Source: Lutibacter sp. (GTDB lineage: Bacteria; Bacteroidota; Bacteroidia; Flavobacteriales; Flavobacteriaceae). Taken from it: DNA of 64,000 bases. The position numbers and the translations under genes were made by a program. The notes under the pieces were generated by a model that saw nothing but the letters and a program-made list of their open reading frames with translations, ran no database searches and was not told the DNA's origin. This document shows, one piece after another, positions 1 to 8,452 of the stretch (position 1 is the first letter of the stretch; each line of letters starts with the position of its first letter). Where the stretch lies: contig JAUYUA010000038.1 of NCBI GenBank assembly GCA_030694935.1, positions 1 through 64,000 on the forward strand, written 5' to 3'.

Positions 1-798
1 CTCGGTAATTCCGTTGTCACCAATAGTTACAACATTTAATTTTAATCCGTTTAGTACTAATCCTTTATCACGATTTTTGCCAAAAATCATAGGTTTGCCA
101 TGCTCGAGGTAAATTTGTTTATCTTCTTTTACATCTTTATCAGTAAATTGAGTAAAGCAATTGTCATTAAAAATCACACAGTTTTGTAATACTTCAATTA
201 AAGAAGTCCCGTTAAATTTATTTGCCTCAATAAAAATTTGTACCATAGCTTTGGGATTATTTCCACCAATTCTGGCAAAGAAACGTGCATGAGCACCTAT
301 TGCCAGTTCTCCCGGAGAAAAAGGAGCTTGTGTGTTTCCGTAGGGAGATGATTTTGTTTTTTGACCTATCAATGAAGTAGGAGAAAATTGCCCTTTGGTT
401 AAACCATATATTTCATTGTTAAACATCACCATGTTTAAATCGATGTTTCTTCTTAATAAATGAATAAAATGATTTCCGCCAATGGCCATTGAATCACCGT
501 CACCGGTCATAATCCAAACACTTAAGTTGGGATTTGCCAATTTTACGCCTGAAGCAATTCCGGGTGCTCTGCCATGAATGGTGTGCATTCCGTAAGTGCT
601 CATATAATAAGGAAAACGTGATGAGCATCCAATCCCTGAAATAAATACGACGTCCTCTTTATTAACGCCCATTTCAGGAAGTGCTTTTTGCATAGACCGC
701 AAAACCACGTAATCGTCGCAGCCAGGACACCACCTAACTTCCTGATCACTTGTAAAATCTTTGAATGTATATTTTTTTACAGCTGTTGTAGTTTCCAT
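1..798 (-). CDS. korB: 2-oxoacid:ferredoxin oxidoreductase, beta subunit (3'-truncated by window edge)
   Basis: This is the thiamine-diphosphate-binding subunit of a 2-oxoacid (probably 2-oxoglutarate):ferredoxin oxidoreductase, which decarboxylates the 2-oxoacid to an acyl-CoA and passes electrons to ferredoxin. Translation from the ATG at 798 gives METTTAVKKYTFKDF, then a WCPGCDDY metal-site motif, GIGCSSRFPYYMSTYG, the HGRAPGIA segment and the TPP/Mg motif GDGDSMAIGGNH. All match the KorB family order. The frame stays open to position 1, so the C-terminal end lies outside the window. It follows korA with only 2 bases between, so the two are clearly co-transcribed. Substrate choice between 2-oxoglutarate and pyruvate is inferred from the fused KorA architecture, not proven. 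Confidence 0.93.
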   Translation of the reverse strand, partial: METTTAVKKYTFKDFTSDQEVRWCPGCDDYVVLRSMQKALPEMGVNKEDVVFISGIGCSSRFPYYMSTYGMHTIHGRAPGIASGVKLANPNLSVWIMTGDGDSMAIGGNHFIHLLRRNIDLNMVMFNNEIYGLTKGQFSPTSLIGQKTKSSPYGNTQAPFSPGELAIGAHARFFARIGGNNPKAMVQIFIEANKFNGTSLIEVLQNCVIFNDNCFTQFTDKDVKEDKQIYLEHGKPMIFGKNRDKGLVLNGLKLNVVTIGDNGITE

Positions 799-800
799 AA

Positions 801-2654
801 TTATACCAATAATTTAAATTGTTGAACTAGTTCGTCGTTAGAGAATGGCAATCCTTGAATTTTGTTGTGTTGAGAAAATTCAAATTTAGGGAATCTGGTT
901 TTTAAAATAGAAACAAACTGACCGGCATTCAATTCACAAACAATTATTTTTTTGTATTTAGATAAAATTTCTTCTGTATTTTTTGGCATTGGATTGATAT
1001 AATTAAAATGTGCAAATCCAATATTTTTGTAGCCTTCATCGCTAATTTGTTTAACGGCAGAATGCAAAGAACCATAAGTTCCGCCCCATCCAATCACCAA
1101 TAAATCACCCGATTCAGCAAATTCTGTTTTTAATTCAGGAATGTTATTTTCAACCAGTCTGACTTTTTCGGCTCTGATATGCGTCATTTTCTCGTGGTTT
1201 ACTGGTTCATAACTAATGTTGCCTGTAACAAAATCTTTTTCCAATCCGCCTATTCTGTGTTCCATTCCCGGTGTTCCCGGAACTGGCCAATTACGCGCCA
1301 AAGTTTTTTCATCTCGGTCATACGGACTCCAATTTTCTTTGATTTCTGTAACCTTGTGGTTTTTAATTTCTGGCATATCAGCAACAGATCTAATTTTCCA
1401 AGGTGCAGAACCGTTGGCAATATATCCGTCTGTCAATAATATAACCGGAGTCATATGTTCCAAAGCAAGTCGGGCCGCTTCATAAGCAAAATTAAAGCAG
1501 TTAGCAGGCGTGCTTGCGGCAATCACAATAACCGGACTTTCACCGTTTCTTCCGTACATCGCTTGCAATAAATCTGATTGCTCTGTTTTTGTCGGCAATC
1601 CTGTTGAAGGCCCACCACGTTGTACATTAATAATAACCAAAGGCAATTCAGTCATCATCGCCAAGCCAATAGCTTCGCCTTTTAAGGCCAATCCTGGACC
1701 TGAAGTTGTGGTAATTGCTAAATCACCGGCAAATGCGGCTCCAATGGCTGAAGTAACTCCAGCTATTTCGTCTTCTGCCTGAAAAGCTTTTACGCCAAAA
1801 TGTTTGTGTTTAACAAGCTCGTGTAAAATATCGGTAGCTGGCGTAATAGGGTATGAGCCTAAAAACAGTTCTAAACCAGATTTTTCTGCGGCTGCCAATA
1901 ATCCCCAAGCTGTAGCTGTATTTCCGCCGATAATTCTATAGGTTCCCGGTACCATTTTAGCAGGGGAAATTGTATAGGCATTTGGAATCAATTCCAAAGT
2001 TTCGGCAAAATAATAACCGGCATTCAGTACTTTGGTATTTGCTTCAATTAAATGCGGTTTTCCTTTAAATTTTTTATTGAAAAAATCAACAGAATGTTCT
2101 AATGAACGATCGTACATCCAATAAACCATTCCCAAAGAAAACATATTTTTGCTTCGGGTAATGGATTTGTTGTCCAATCCTTCCACGTCTTTTAAGGCTT
2201 CTTTGGTCATTGAAGTCATATCAACCTGAATAACGCGGTAGTTTTCCAAGCTTCCGTCTTCTAACGGATTGTTTTTATACTCTGCCTTGTCTAAATTTTT
2301 CTTTGTAAAGGAATCCGTGTCCACAATAATGGTATGACCCGGCTTTACGGCATATAAATTGGTTTTTAAAGCAGCGGGGTTCATTGCAACCAATAAATCC
2401 ACATTGTCTCCAGGGGTACTTATTTCTACGCTTCCAATATGAACCTGAAATCCTGAAACACCATATAAACTTCCTTGTGGAGCTCTAATTTCGGAAGGAT
2501 AATTTGGAAAAGTTGCAATATCATTCCCAAACATTGCCGAGGTATCAGTAAACTGGGTTCCTGTTAACTGCATTCCGTCTCCTGAATCCCCAACAAACCT
2601 GACAACTACTGCTTCCAGTACCTCAGGTTGAAGAATTGTTTTAGTTGTAATCAT
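801..2654 (-). CDS. korA: 2-oxoacid:ferredoxin oxidoreductase, fused gamma/alpha subunit
   Basis: 617 aa, the pyrimidine-domain subunit partnering KorB. Residues about 15-200 form the gamma-type domain, with VGDSGDGMQLTG near residues 21-32. Residues about 245-617 form the alpha (pyrimidine-binding plus domain II) part, with GSYPITPATDILHEL and TTTSGPGLALKGEA. The gamma-alpha fusion is the usual form of 2-oxoacid:acceptor oxidoreductases in Bacteroidota. It is the first gene of the pair, with korB downstream. A -7 box on the minus strand at 2722-2729 (TACCTTTG) gives a leader of roughly 60 bases. The divergent ferredoxin gene is a plausible electron acceptor. The family is clear; 2-oxoglutarate as substrate is the likeliest reading. 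Confidence 0.93.
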   Translation of the reverse strand: MITTKTILQPEVLEAVVVRFVGDSGDGMQLTGTQFTDTSAMFGNDIATFPNYPSEIRAPQGSLYGVSGFQVHIGSVEISTPGDNVDLLVAMNPAALKTNLYAVKPGHTIIVDTDSFTKKNLDKAEYKNNPLEDGSLENYRVIQVDMTSMTKEALKDVEGLDNKSITRSKNMFSLGMVYWMYDRSLEHSVDFFNKKFKGKPHLIEANTKVLNAGYYFAETLELIPNAYTISPAKMVPGTYRIIGGNTATAWGLLAAAEKSGLELFLGSYPITPATDILHELVKHKHFGVKAFQAEDEIAGVTSAIGAAFAGDLAITTTSGPGLALKGEAIGLAMMTELPLVIINVQRGGPSTGLPTKTEQSDLLQAMYGRNGESPVIVIAASTPANCFNFAYEAARLALEHMTPVILLTDGYIANGSAPWKIRSVADMPEIKNHKVTEIKENWSPYDRDEKTLARNWPVPGTPGMEHRIGGLEKDFVTGNISYEPVNHEKMTHIRAEKVRLVENNIPELKTEFAESGDLLVIGWGGTYGSLHSAVKQISDEGYKNIGFAHFNYINPMPKNTEEILSKYKKIIVCELNAGQFVSILKTRFPKFEFSQHNKIQGLPFSNDELVQQFKLLV

Positions 2655-2721
2655 AATTAATGTAAATTAAAAAAATTTGTTTAAATTTATTGAAAATTAT
2701 TGTAAGTTCAACATAAAGCGC

Positions 2722-2729
2722 CAAAGGTA
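2722..2729 (-). promoter_or_regulatory. -7 promoter box for korAB
   Basis: On the minus strand the bases read TACCTTTG, an exact match to the Bacteroidota TAnnTTTG -7 consensus, about 70 bases before the korA ATG. A clear -33 element was not identified. Confidence 0.55.
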
Positions 2730-2787
2730 TATTTACTTTTTTAAAGAGTAAATGACTTTTATCACATAGACTTGCAATAATTTTATA

Positions 2788-2795
2788 TAATTTTG
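2788..2795 (+). promoter_or_regulatory. -7 promoter box for the ferredoxin gene
   Basis: TAATTTTG matches TAnnTTTG and lies 31 bases before the ferredoxin ATG. Together with the box at 2722-2729 it makes a compact divergent promoter region. Confidence 0.5.
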
Positions 2796-2825
2796 TTGAA
2801 TATTTAATAATAAAAATTAGTAATC

Positions 2826-3176
2826 ATGGCGATTAGAATAACAGACGAATGCATTAATTGTGATGCATGTATTTCAGAATGTCCAAATAATGCGATATAC
2901 GAACCAGATGGAGATTGGTCGTACTCAGATGGAACTGCTTTAAAAGGTACGATAACTTTGCCTAATGGCAAACAAGTTGACGCCGATAAAAGAAATGAAC
3001 CAATATCTGATGAATTTTATTTTATTGTAACTGATAAGTGTACAGAGTGTAAAGGTTTTCATGACGAACCACAGTGTGCCTCAGTTTGTCCGGTTGATTG
3101 TTGTATTCTTGATGAAGAACATGTGGAAACTGAAGACCAATTAGTTGGTAAAAAAGAGTGGATGCACGGAGAATAA
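2826..3176 (+). CDS. 2x[4Fe-4S] ferredoxin with extended second cluster loop
   Basis: 116 aa soluble electron carrier. The first cluster ligands are C9, C12, C15 and C19 (CINCDACISECP). The second set starts C72-x2-C75, then an eight-residue loop (KGFHDEPQ) before C84 and C88-P, as in Allochromatium-type ferredoxins. Further cysteines at 92 and 93 complete the first cluster. A 40-residue insert between the two halves (about 30-68) is longer than in clostridial ferredoxins and is common in the Bacteroidota form. It is divergent from korAB, so it probably accepts electrons from that enzyme. A terminator follows at 3191-3223. Confidence 0.92.
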   Translation: MAIRITDECINCDACISECPNNAIYEPDGDWSYSDGTALKGTITLPNGKQVDADKRNEPISDEFYFIVTDKCTECKGFHDEPQCASVCPVDCCILDEEHVETEDQLVGKKEWMHGE

Positions 3177-3190
3177 TTTCTTCAAAATTC

Positions 3191-3223
3191 ATAAAAAAGC
3201 ACCGTTTTCACGGTGCTTTTTTA
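3191..3223 (+). terminator. Rho-independent terminator after ferredoxin
   Basis: The arms AAAGCACCG and CGGTGCTTT flank a TTTT loop, and a T run follows. It ends the ferredoxin transcript. Confidence 0.85.
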
Positions 3224-3270
3224 GTTTAGGAATGTTGCATACTTACAGAAGCTTGAGTTAACGAAAGCAT

Positions 3271-3308
3271 TTAATCTCCCTTCCCTTGGGGAAGGGCTGG
3301 GGATGGGA
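3271..3308. repeat. Short G/C-rich inverted repeat (CCCTTCCCTTGGGGAAGGG type)
   Basis: CCCTTCCCTTGGGGAAGGG folds on itself and is followed by GGGGATGGG just before the lepA stop codon. Related degenerate blocks occur at 11119-11145 and 43123-43172. It lies at the 3' end of lepA and may act as a terminator or simply be a dispersed repeat. Confidence 0.5.
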
Positions 3309-5105
3309 TTAATCGTTCAATTTTAAAACGGCCATAAAAGCCTCTTGCGGAATTTCAACATTTCCAACTTGTCTCATGCGTTTTTTTCCTTTCTTTTGTT
3401 TTTCCAACAGTTTTCGTTTACGTGAAATATCACCGCCATAACATTTTGCGGTCACATCTTTTCTAAGTGCTTTCACCGTTTCACGCGAAATAATTTTAGC
3501 GCCAATAGCCGCCTGAATCGGAATGTCAAATTGTTGGCGCGGAATTAACTGGCGCAGTTTTTCACACATTTTTTTGCCGATATGATAGGCGTTATCCGTA
3601 TGAATTAAGGAAGAAAGTGCATCCACAACGGTGCCGTTCAATAAAATATCAAGCCTTACCAATTTTGAAGCTCTCATTCCAATAGGATGATAATCAAAAG
3701 AGGCATATCCTTTAGAAACCGTTTTTAACCGGTCGTAAAAATCGAAAACAATTTCAGCCAATGGCATTTCAAAAGTCAATTCAACACGCTCTGGCGTTAA
3801 ATAAGTCTGGTTGGTAATTTGTCCGCGTTTTTCAATACACAAACTCATCACCTGTCCAATAAAATCGGATTTGGTAATAATGCTTGCTTTTATATAAGGT
3901 TCTTCAACCCTGTTTAATTTTGAAGGTTCGGGCAAATCGGTCGGATTGTTCACTAAAATTGGAACATCGGAATGTTTGTTGCTAAAAGCGTGGTACGATA
4001 CGTTTGGAACGGTGGTAATTACCGTCATATCAAACTCGCGTTCCAATCTTTCCTGAATAATTTCCAAATGCAGCATTCCCAAAAATCCACATCTAAATCC
4101 AAATCCTAATGCTGCGGAGCTTTCAGGAACAAACACCAAAGATGCATCATTCAGCTGCAATTTTTCCATAGATGATCGTAGCTCTTCATATTCATCGGTA
4201 TCAACCGGATAAATCCCTGCAAATACCATAGGTTTTACATCTTCAAAACCATCAATTCTGCTATCGGTCGGATTTAAGGCGTCGGTAATGGTGTCACCAA
4301 CTTTTATTTCAACAGCGGTTTTTACGCCCGTGATCAAATAACCTACATCACCAGCTTTTACGCTTTGTTTTGCAACTTGCGTTAATTTTAAGGTACCAAC
4401 TTCATCGGCATTGTATTCGTTGCCCGTTGCCATAAATTTTATGCGTTGCCCTTTTTTAATTTCACCGTTAAAAATCCTGAAATAAGTTTCAACGCCACGG
4501 TACGAGTTGTAAACCGAATCAAAAATCAATGCCTGCAATGGCGCATTCACATCACCTTTTGGGGCAGGTATTTTTTCAATAATGGCTTTTAAAATATTTT
4601 CAATGCCCAAACCTGTTTTTCCGCTTGCGTGAATCACGTCTTCAGGCTCACAACCTAACAAATCAACAATATCATCGGTAACTTCTTCCGGACTCGCGCT
4701 TGGCAAATCCACTTTGTTTAAAATTGGAATAATCTCTAAATCGTGTTCCAAAGCCAAATATAAATTTGAAATGGTTTGCGCCTGAATACTTTGCGCAGCA
4801 TCAACAATTAACAAAGCGCCTTCACAGGCGGCAATGGATCGGGAAACTTCGTAAGAAAAATCTACGTGGCCTGGCGTGTCAATTAAGTTTAAAATATAAT
4901 TTTCGCCTTCATACATATATTCCATTTGAATGGCGTGGCTTTTTATGGTAATGCCGCGTTCACGTTCCAAATCCATACTGTCCAGCAGCTGGGCTTGTTC
5001 TTCACGTGCCGTTGTGGTTCCGGTAAAACTTAATAACCTGTCGGCAAGCGTGCTTTTTCCGTGGTCAATATGTGCAATAATGCAAAAATTTCTGATGTTT
5101 TTCAT
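3309..5105 (-). CDS. lepA: Elongation factor 4 (back-translocating GTPase LepA)
   Basis: 598 aa, full family length. The G1 loop AHIDHGKST is at residues 11-19, G3 DTPGH at 76-80 and G4 NKVD at 130-133. EF-G-like domains II, III and V follow, then the LepA-specific C-terminal domain with the basic [16 protein letters not shown] stretch and a final [10 protein letters not shown]. The protein binds ribosomes and helps stalled or mis-translocated complexes in the cytoplasm. The start ATG at 5105 lies about 30 bases after a TATATTTG box at 5135-5142. It is a single gene separated from its neighbours by repeat-rich spacers. Confidence 0.98.
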   Translation of the reverse strand: MKNIRNFCIIAHIDHGKSTLADRLLSFTGTTTAREEQAQLLDSMDLERERGITIKSHAIQMEYMYEGENYILNLIDTPGHVDFSYEVSRSIAACEGALLIVDAAQSIQAQTISNLYLALEHDLEIIPILNKVDLPSASPEEVTDDIVDLLGCEPEDVIHASGKTGLGIENILKAIIEKIPAPKGDVNAPLQALIFDSVYNSYRGVETYFRIFNGEIKKGQRIKFMATGNEYNADEVGTLKLTQVAKQSVKAGDVGYLITGVKTAVEIKVGDTITDALNPTDSRIDGFEDVKPMVFAGIYPVDTDEYEELRSSMEKLQLNDASLVFVPESSAALGFGFRCGFLGMLHLEIIQERLEREFDMTVITTVPNVSYHAFSNKHSDVPILVNNPTDLPEPSKLNRVEEPYIKASIITKSDFIGQVMSLCIEKRGQITNQTYLTPERVELTFEMPLAEIVFDFYDRLKTVSKGYASFDYHPIGMRASKLVRLDILLNGTVVDALSSLIHTDNAYHIGKKMCEKLRQLIPRQQFDIPIQAAIGAKIISRETVKALRKDVTAKCYGGDISRKRKLLEKQKKGKKRMRQVGNVEIPQEAFMAVLKLND

Positions 5106-5134
5106 GCGTCGTTTTCCTTTCTCGTTATTTAGCG

Positions 5135-5142
5135 CAAATATA
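5135..5142 (-). promoter_or_regulatory. -7 promoter box for lepA
   Basis: The minus strand reads TATATTTG, followed by GCGC. This predicts a leader of about 24 bases containing a GAAAGG purine stretch upstream of the ATG. Confidence 0.55.
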
Positions 5143-5267
5143 ACGAAATAAGGGTTTGAAAATACAGCGGTTTTAAATGTTTACCATTCAAGCAAGTCGG
5201 CAATAAATAAATTTTAGTTTTTTGGGATTTCCCGCATTTTTGGTAGACCTGCCGTCGATTTTGGTGG

Positions 5268-5289
5268 GCCTGCCTGCCGGCAGGCAGGC
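5268..5289. repeat. 22-bp perfect GC-rich palindrome (GCCTGCCTGCC/GGCAGGCAGGC)
   Basis: Two 11-base arms, GCCTGCCTGCC and GGCAGGCAGGC, meet with no loop. A second palindrome, CCCGCCAGCTGGCGGG, lies at 5294-5309. The same core recurs at 12916-12937, 16997-17013 and 43137-43158, always between genes, and is far more GC-rich than its surroundings. It looks like a dispersed palindromic element rather than a regulatory site for one gene. Confidence 0.8.
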
Positions 5290-5293
5290 GTTC

Positions 5294-5380
5294 CCCGCCA
5301 GCTGGCGGGTCCAGGCTTTTCGCTGCAATCTTTTTATCGGCGAAAAACCTCTAAAAAGTATTTTCGCTGCAATCCTTAAC
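5294..5380 (-). repeat. Structured RNA-like repeat, copy A
   Basis: Read on the minus strand it runs GGATTGCAGCGAAAATAC, TTTTTAGAGG, TTTTTCGCCGATAAAAAG, ATTGCAGCGAAAAGCC, then the GGCGGG palindrome. Two near-identical ATTGCAGCGAAAA boxes flank a U-rich/A-rich stem. Copies B (8316-8412, plus strand) and C (12963-13056, minus strand) keep the boxes and the stem while the sequence around them drifts, which suggests a conserved fold. From memory it resembles the Flavo-1 RNA motif of Bacteroidota; a covariance search would settle this. Confidence 0.55.
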
Positions 5381-5392
5381 CAAATTGATTTA

Positions 5393-5420
5393 CGCCCTTC
5401 GGCTCCGCTCAGGGTGACGG
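5393..5420. repeat. Dispersed 28-bp repeat (CGCCCTTCGGCTCCGC...), intergenic copy
   Basis: The copy reads CGCCCTTCGGCTCCGC then TCAGGGTGACGG. It matches 62078-62105 at 26 of 28 positions. That second copy lies inside the polysaccharide deacetylase gene, read in frame as VTLSAVEG. It is a short mobile-like repeat. Confidence 0.75.
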
Positions 5421-5611
5421 ATTTACGATTTTAGAATTTTAAAATGTCAAATTTTATTTGCGGATTTTGCGAATTTTCTTAGCGTTCTTTGCGGTTAAAT
5501 GCAAATTTCAATTGAATTGATTTTTTATAATTTTTATTTGGTTTCTATCATAGAATACTCAAATCCAATCAACAAATATTCATATTAATTTACCCAAAAC
5601 CCCAATGTTTG
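5421..5611. other. Repeat-rich spacer between lepA and the beta-propeller lipoprotein gene
   Basis: No gene is seen. The block near 5475-5512, including TCTTTGCGGTTAAATGCAAA, has a close relative at 13323-13365 in another spacer, so most of this stretch is dispersed repeat material. Confidence 0.5.
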
Positions 5612-6718
5612 CTATTCCACCCAGTCGGCTATAAATAAATTGGTGTCGCGTGTGCCGTTATTGTTTCTGTTAGATGAAAAAACAATTTTTTTTCCATCGG
5701 GCGAAAACATCGGAAAAGCATCAAAAACCGTGTCCCAGGTAATTTGTTCCAAACCTGTTCCGTCAACATTGATCATAAATAAATTAAAGCTCGATTTCGT
5801 TTTATGGTTGGAGGAAAAAATAACTTTTTTGCCGGATGGGTGAAAAAACGGCGCCCAGTTGGCACTGCCCAAATTGGTGATTTTTGTCAATTCGCTGCCG
5901 TCAATATTGCACGTGTACAATTCCATATTTGTGGGTTGCACCAAACCAACAGCCAATAAATCTTTGTATTCCTTGATTTCTTCTTCTGTTTTCGGACGTG
6001 AAGAGCGGAATATTAATTTGGTGCCGTCGGGCGAAAAGAATGCGCCGCCGTCATAACCCAATTCAAAAGTGACCTGTTTTACGTTTGATCCGTCAATATT
6101 CATCGTAAACAATTCCAAATCGCCGGTTCTTGTTGAGGTAAACACCATTTTATCGCCTTTTGGAGAAACGGTTGGTTCGGCGTCATAACCAGGCTCAAAA
6201 GTGAGTTGTTTTAGCTGATTTCCTTTGGTGTCGGCCACAAAAATGTCGAAACCTTCATACACTGGCCAAATATATTTGTTGCCGTAATCTTCTTTTTTTG
6301 GAACGGGCGGACAAGCTTTATCGGCCAAATGCGTGGAAGAATAAATAATGGTTTCATCTCCCGGCAAAAAATAACTGCAGGTGGTTCTTCCTGCTCCGGT
6401 ACTAATCATTTGCGGAATTTGCCCTTTGCTTAAATCATCATCAATATTCATCGTGAAAATTTGATCGCATTCCAATCCCCAGGCTTTTGTGTTCGCCTGA
6501 AAAGTGAGTTTAGTATTGTCGAAACTCCAGTAAGCTTCAGCATTGTCGCCGCCAAAAGTGAGTTGTCTTATGTTTTTTAAATGTTTTTCCTGCGGATAAT
6601 GCATCGTGTTCACAATTTTTGTTGCGCCCGATTTTCCGTCGTAAGCAGTTTTATTTTGGGAAGATTTGCAGCCTAAAATGAGCGTAGCTATAAGAAGAAT
6701 TGACAATCTTAATTTCAT
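5612..6718 (-). CDS. TolB/PD40-type beta-propeller lipoprotein
   Basis: 368 aa. The N-terminus MKLRLSILLIATLILGC is a lipoprotein signal peptide with lipobox LILGC, so the mature protein should be lipid-anchored at Cys17. The rest consists of repeated WD40-like (PD40) blades with the pattern SPDGKKIVFSSNR, seen as SPKGDKMVFTSTR, SPDGTKLIFRSSR, PSGKKVIFSSNH and SPDGKKIVFSSNR. This is the TolB-like propeller fold, usually a protein-interaction platform. It lacks the TolB N-terminal domain and is not next to pal or tolA, so a true Tol role is unlikely. A TATTTTTG box lies upstream at 6739-6746 on the minus strand. The precise function is unknown. Confidence 0.88.
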   Translation of the reverse strand: MKLRLSILLIATLILGCKSSQNKTAYDGKSGATKIVNTMHYPQEKHLKNIRQLTFGGDNAEAYWSFDNTKLTFQANTKAWGLECDQIFTMNIDDDLSKGQIPQMISTGAGRTTCSYFLPGDETIIYSSTHLADKACPPVPKKEDYGNKYIWPVYEGFDIFVADTKGNQLKQLTFEPGYDAEPTVSPKGDKMVFTSTRTGDLELFTMNIDGSNVKQVTFELGYDGGAFFSPDGTKLIFRSSRPKTEEEIKEYKDLLAVGLVQPTNMELYTCNIDGSELTKITNLGSANWAPFFHPSGKKVIFSSNHKTKSSFNLFMINVDGTGLEQITWDTVFDAFPMFSPDGKKIVFSSNRNNNGTRDTNLFIADWVE

Positions 6719-6848
6719 AATTGTGTTTTTAATAAGTTCAAAAATACAATTTATTTTGAATGATTAAATTATGGAAATGAAATTATTGTTTAGCTCAATT
6801 ATGCAGTAGCGTTCAGTTTTAAAACAATCCAAATTTAAAATAAGGGCA

Positions 6849-8189
6849 CTATTTCTTTAAAAAGGATTGTAACCAATACCCCGATTTTTTTATCGTTCTT
6901 TCTTGAGTTTCAAAATCATTGTATATAATACCAAATCTTGGTTTAAAACCATCTGCCCATTCAAAATTATCAACCAAAGTCCAAATAAAATAACCTTTTA
7001 GTTTGATGCCTCTCTTAATTGCTTTCGAACAAATTACAAATGTTTTTTTTAAATATTTTATCCGATTTTTATCTTCTACTTTTCCGTTTATCAATGCGTC
7101 ATCAAAACAAACGCCTGATTCAGTAATGTAAATGTGTTTGACATTTTTGTATTTACTGAATTTTTTAAGCATTTTATACAAGCCTTTTGGGTATATTTCC
7201 ATGCCCATATTGTTGATTTTTACATTTCTTTTTACTGCAGGAATTTCATTTGCGAAAAGTATAGGCGGAAAAAGGCTGTATTGGGCTACAATTCTGAAAT
7301 AATACTGAATTCCAATATAATCAAAATCAAATTTCATCAATTCTTCATCGCCATCTTGAAAATATTTTTCTATTCGTTTTAAGCCAGGAATTTCTTTTGT
7401 AGGATAGCCTAAACCTAATGAAGGTTCAATAAAAAACCTGTTTAGTAAAGCATCAAGTCGTTTTGCGGCTTTGCGATGCCTGCTAAATAAATTTTTAGGA
7501 GTAACTGCAGAACAAGAAAATGAAGTTCCAATAAAGGCATCAGGAATGTTTTTTCGAATTATTCTGCCTCCTTCAGCTTGACAAAGCGTTGTGTGGTGAG
7601 CGGCAGGCAAAAAATTTTTGAGACCTTTTTTTCCAGGCGCATGAATTCCCAAAAAATATCCCAAACCAATAAAACTCATAGGTTCGTTGAGCACAATCCA
7701 TTTTTTTGTTTTCGAACCATATTCTTTTGTGCAAAAATCTGCGTAATAAGAAAACCAACCAATAATTTCCCTATTGGTCCAACCGCCCAAATTTTCCAAA
7801 GCTTGCGGTAAATCCCAATGGTATAGTGTAACCCAGGGCTCTATATCATTTTCAAGACAACAGTCAATAACAGCATGATAATAATCGATTCCTTTTTGAT
7901 TTGGTTCACCAATGCCCAGCGGGAAAATTCTTGACCAGGAAATAGAAAAGCGAAAAGCACTTAAATTCAGTTCTTTTATTTTTTTGATATCATCTTCGTA
8001 ATGATGATAAAAATTGGTAGCCGTATTCCCGTTTGCTTTCAGAAATTTTTTATCGTTGGTAAAAGTATCCCAAATAGAGTTTTCTTTACCGTCGGAATCC
8101 CAAGCGCCTTCAGTTTGATAGGCTGATGAAGCTACACCCCAAATAAATTTTTTTGGAAAATCTTTACTGTTTATTTTACCTGAATACAT
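6849..8189 (-). CDS. Glycoside hydrolase family 1 beta-glucosidase
   Basis: 446 aa, the normal length of a bacterial GH1 enzyme. The family signature FIWGVASSAYQTEGAW is at residues 15-30. The general acid/base Glu169 is in VLNEP, and the nucleophile Glu357 is in YITESG, where Ser replaces the usual Asn of TENG. TLYHWDLPQAL and the late FIWTLVDNFEWADGF motif complete the active site. It hydrolyses beta-linked glucosides or galactosides by the retaining mechanism. There is no signal peptide, so it is cytoplasmic and would act on imported disaccharides. No sugar transporter or regulator is adjacent, so the substrate cannot be inferred from context. Confidence 0.95.
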   Translation of the reverse strand: MYSGKINSKDFPKKFIWGVASSAYQTEGAWDSDGKENSIWDTFTNDKKFLKANGNTATNFYHHYEDDIKKIKELNLSAFRFSISWSRIFPLGIGEPNQKGIDYYHAVIDCCLENDIEPWVTLYHWDLPQALENLGGWTNREIIGWFSYYADFCTKEYGSKTKKWIVLNEPMSFIGLGYFLGIHAPGKKGLKNFLPAAHHTTLCQAEGGRIIRKNIPDAFIGTSFSCSAVTPKNLFSRHRKAAKRLDALLNRFFIEPSLGLGYPTKEIPGLKRIEKYFQDGDEELMKFDFDYIGIQYYFRIVAQYSLFPPILFANEIPAVKRNVKINNMGMEIYPKGLYKMLKKFSKYKNVKHIYITESGVCFDDALINGKVEDKNRIKYLKKTFVICSKAIKRGIKLKGYFIWTLVDNFEWADGFKPRFGIIYNDFETQERTIKKSGYWLQSFLKK

Positions 8190-8315
8190 TGTCGCTGAAT
8201 AAATCCATAAAATTATGCATTGTGGCGTTCCTGAAAAAGTTTTCTATGCTATGAAAACATTAAGTTTTGGAGTGAATAACGCACGTTTCATAAAAAAACA
8301 CAATAATTGAACCCG

Positions 8316-8412
8316 CGTTAGGGATAGCAGTGAAAATCCTTTTTTGATTCGCTTTTTCGGCGAATTGAAAAAGATTGAAGCGAATGGCCCGCCCGCATTT
8401 TAGGCGGGAACG
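8316..8412 (+). repeat. Structured RNA-like repeat, copy B
   Basis: On the plus strand it reads GTTAGGGATAGCAGTGAAAA, then TCCTTTTTTGATTCG, a CTTTTTCGG turn, CGAATTGAAAAAGATTG, AAGCGAATGGCC and a CCCGC/GCGGG hairpin. The CCTTTTT...AAAAAG and TTCG...CGAA arms pair. It has the same layout as copies A and C but the opposite orientation, and it fills the spacer between the GH1 gene start and the ATPase gene end. Confidence 0.55.
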
Positions 8413-8452
8413 CCCAAATTTTTTTAGAAATAGGTTGCTGTTGTTTTAGCGT

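Noticed and set aside
5222-5434. 70-codon open frame in the lepA spacer
   Set aside because: It spans the GC-rich palindromes and repeats and has no protein-like composition.
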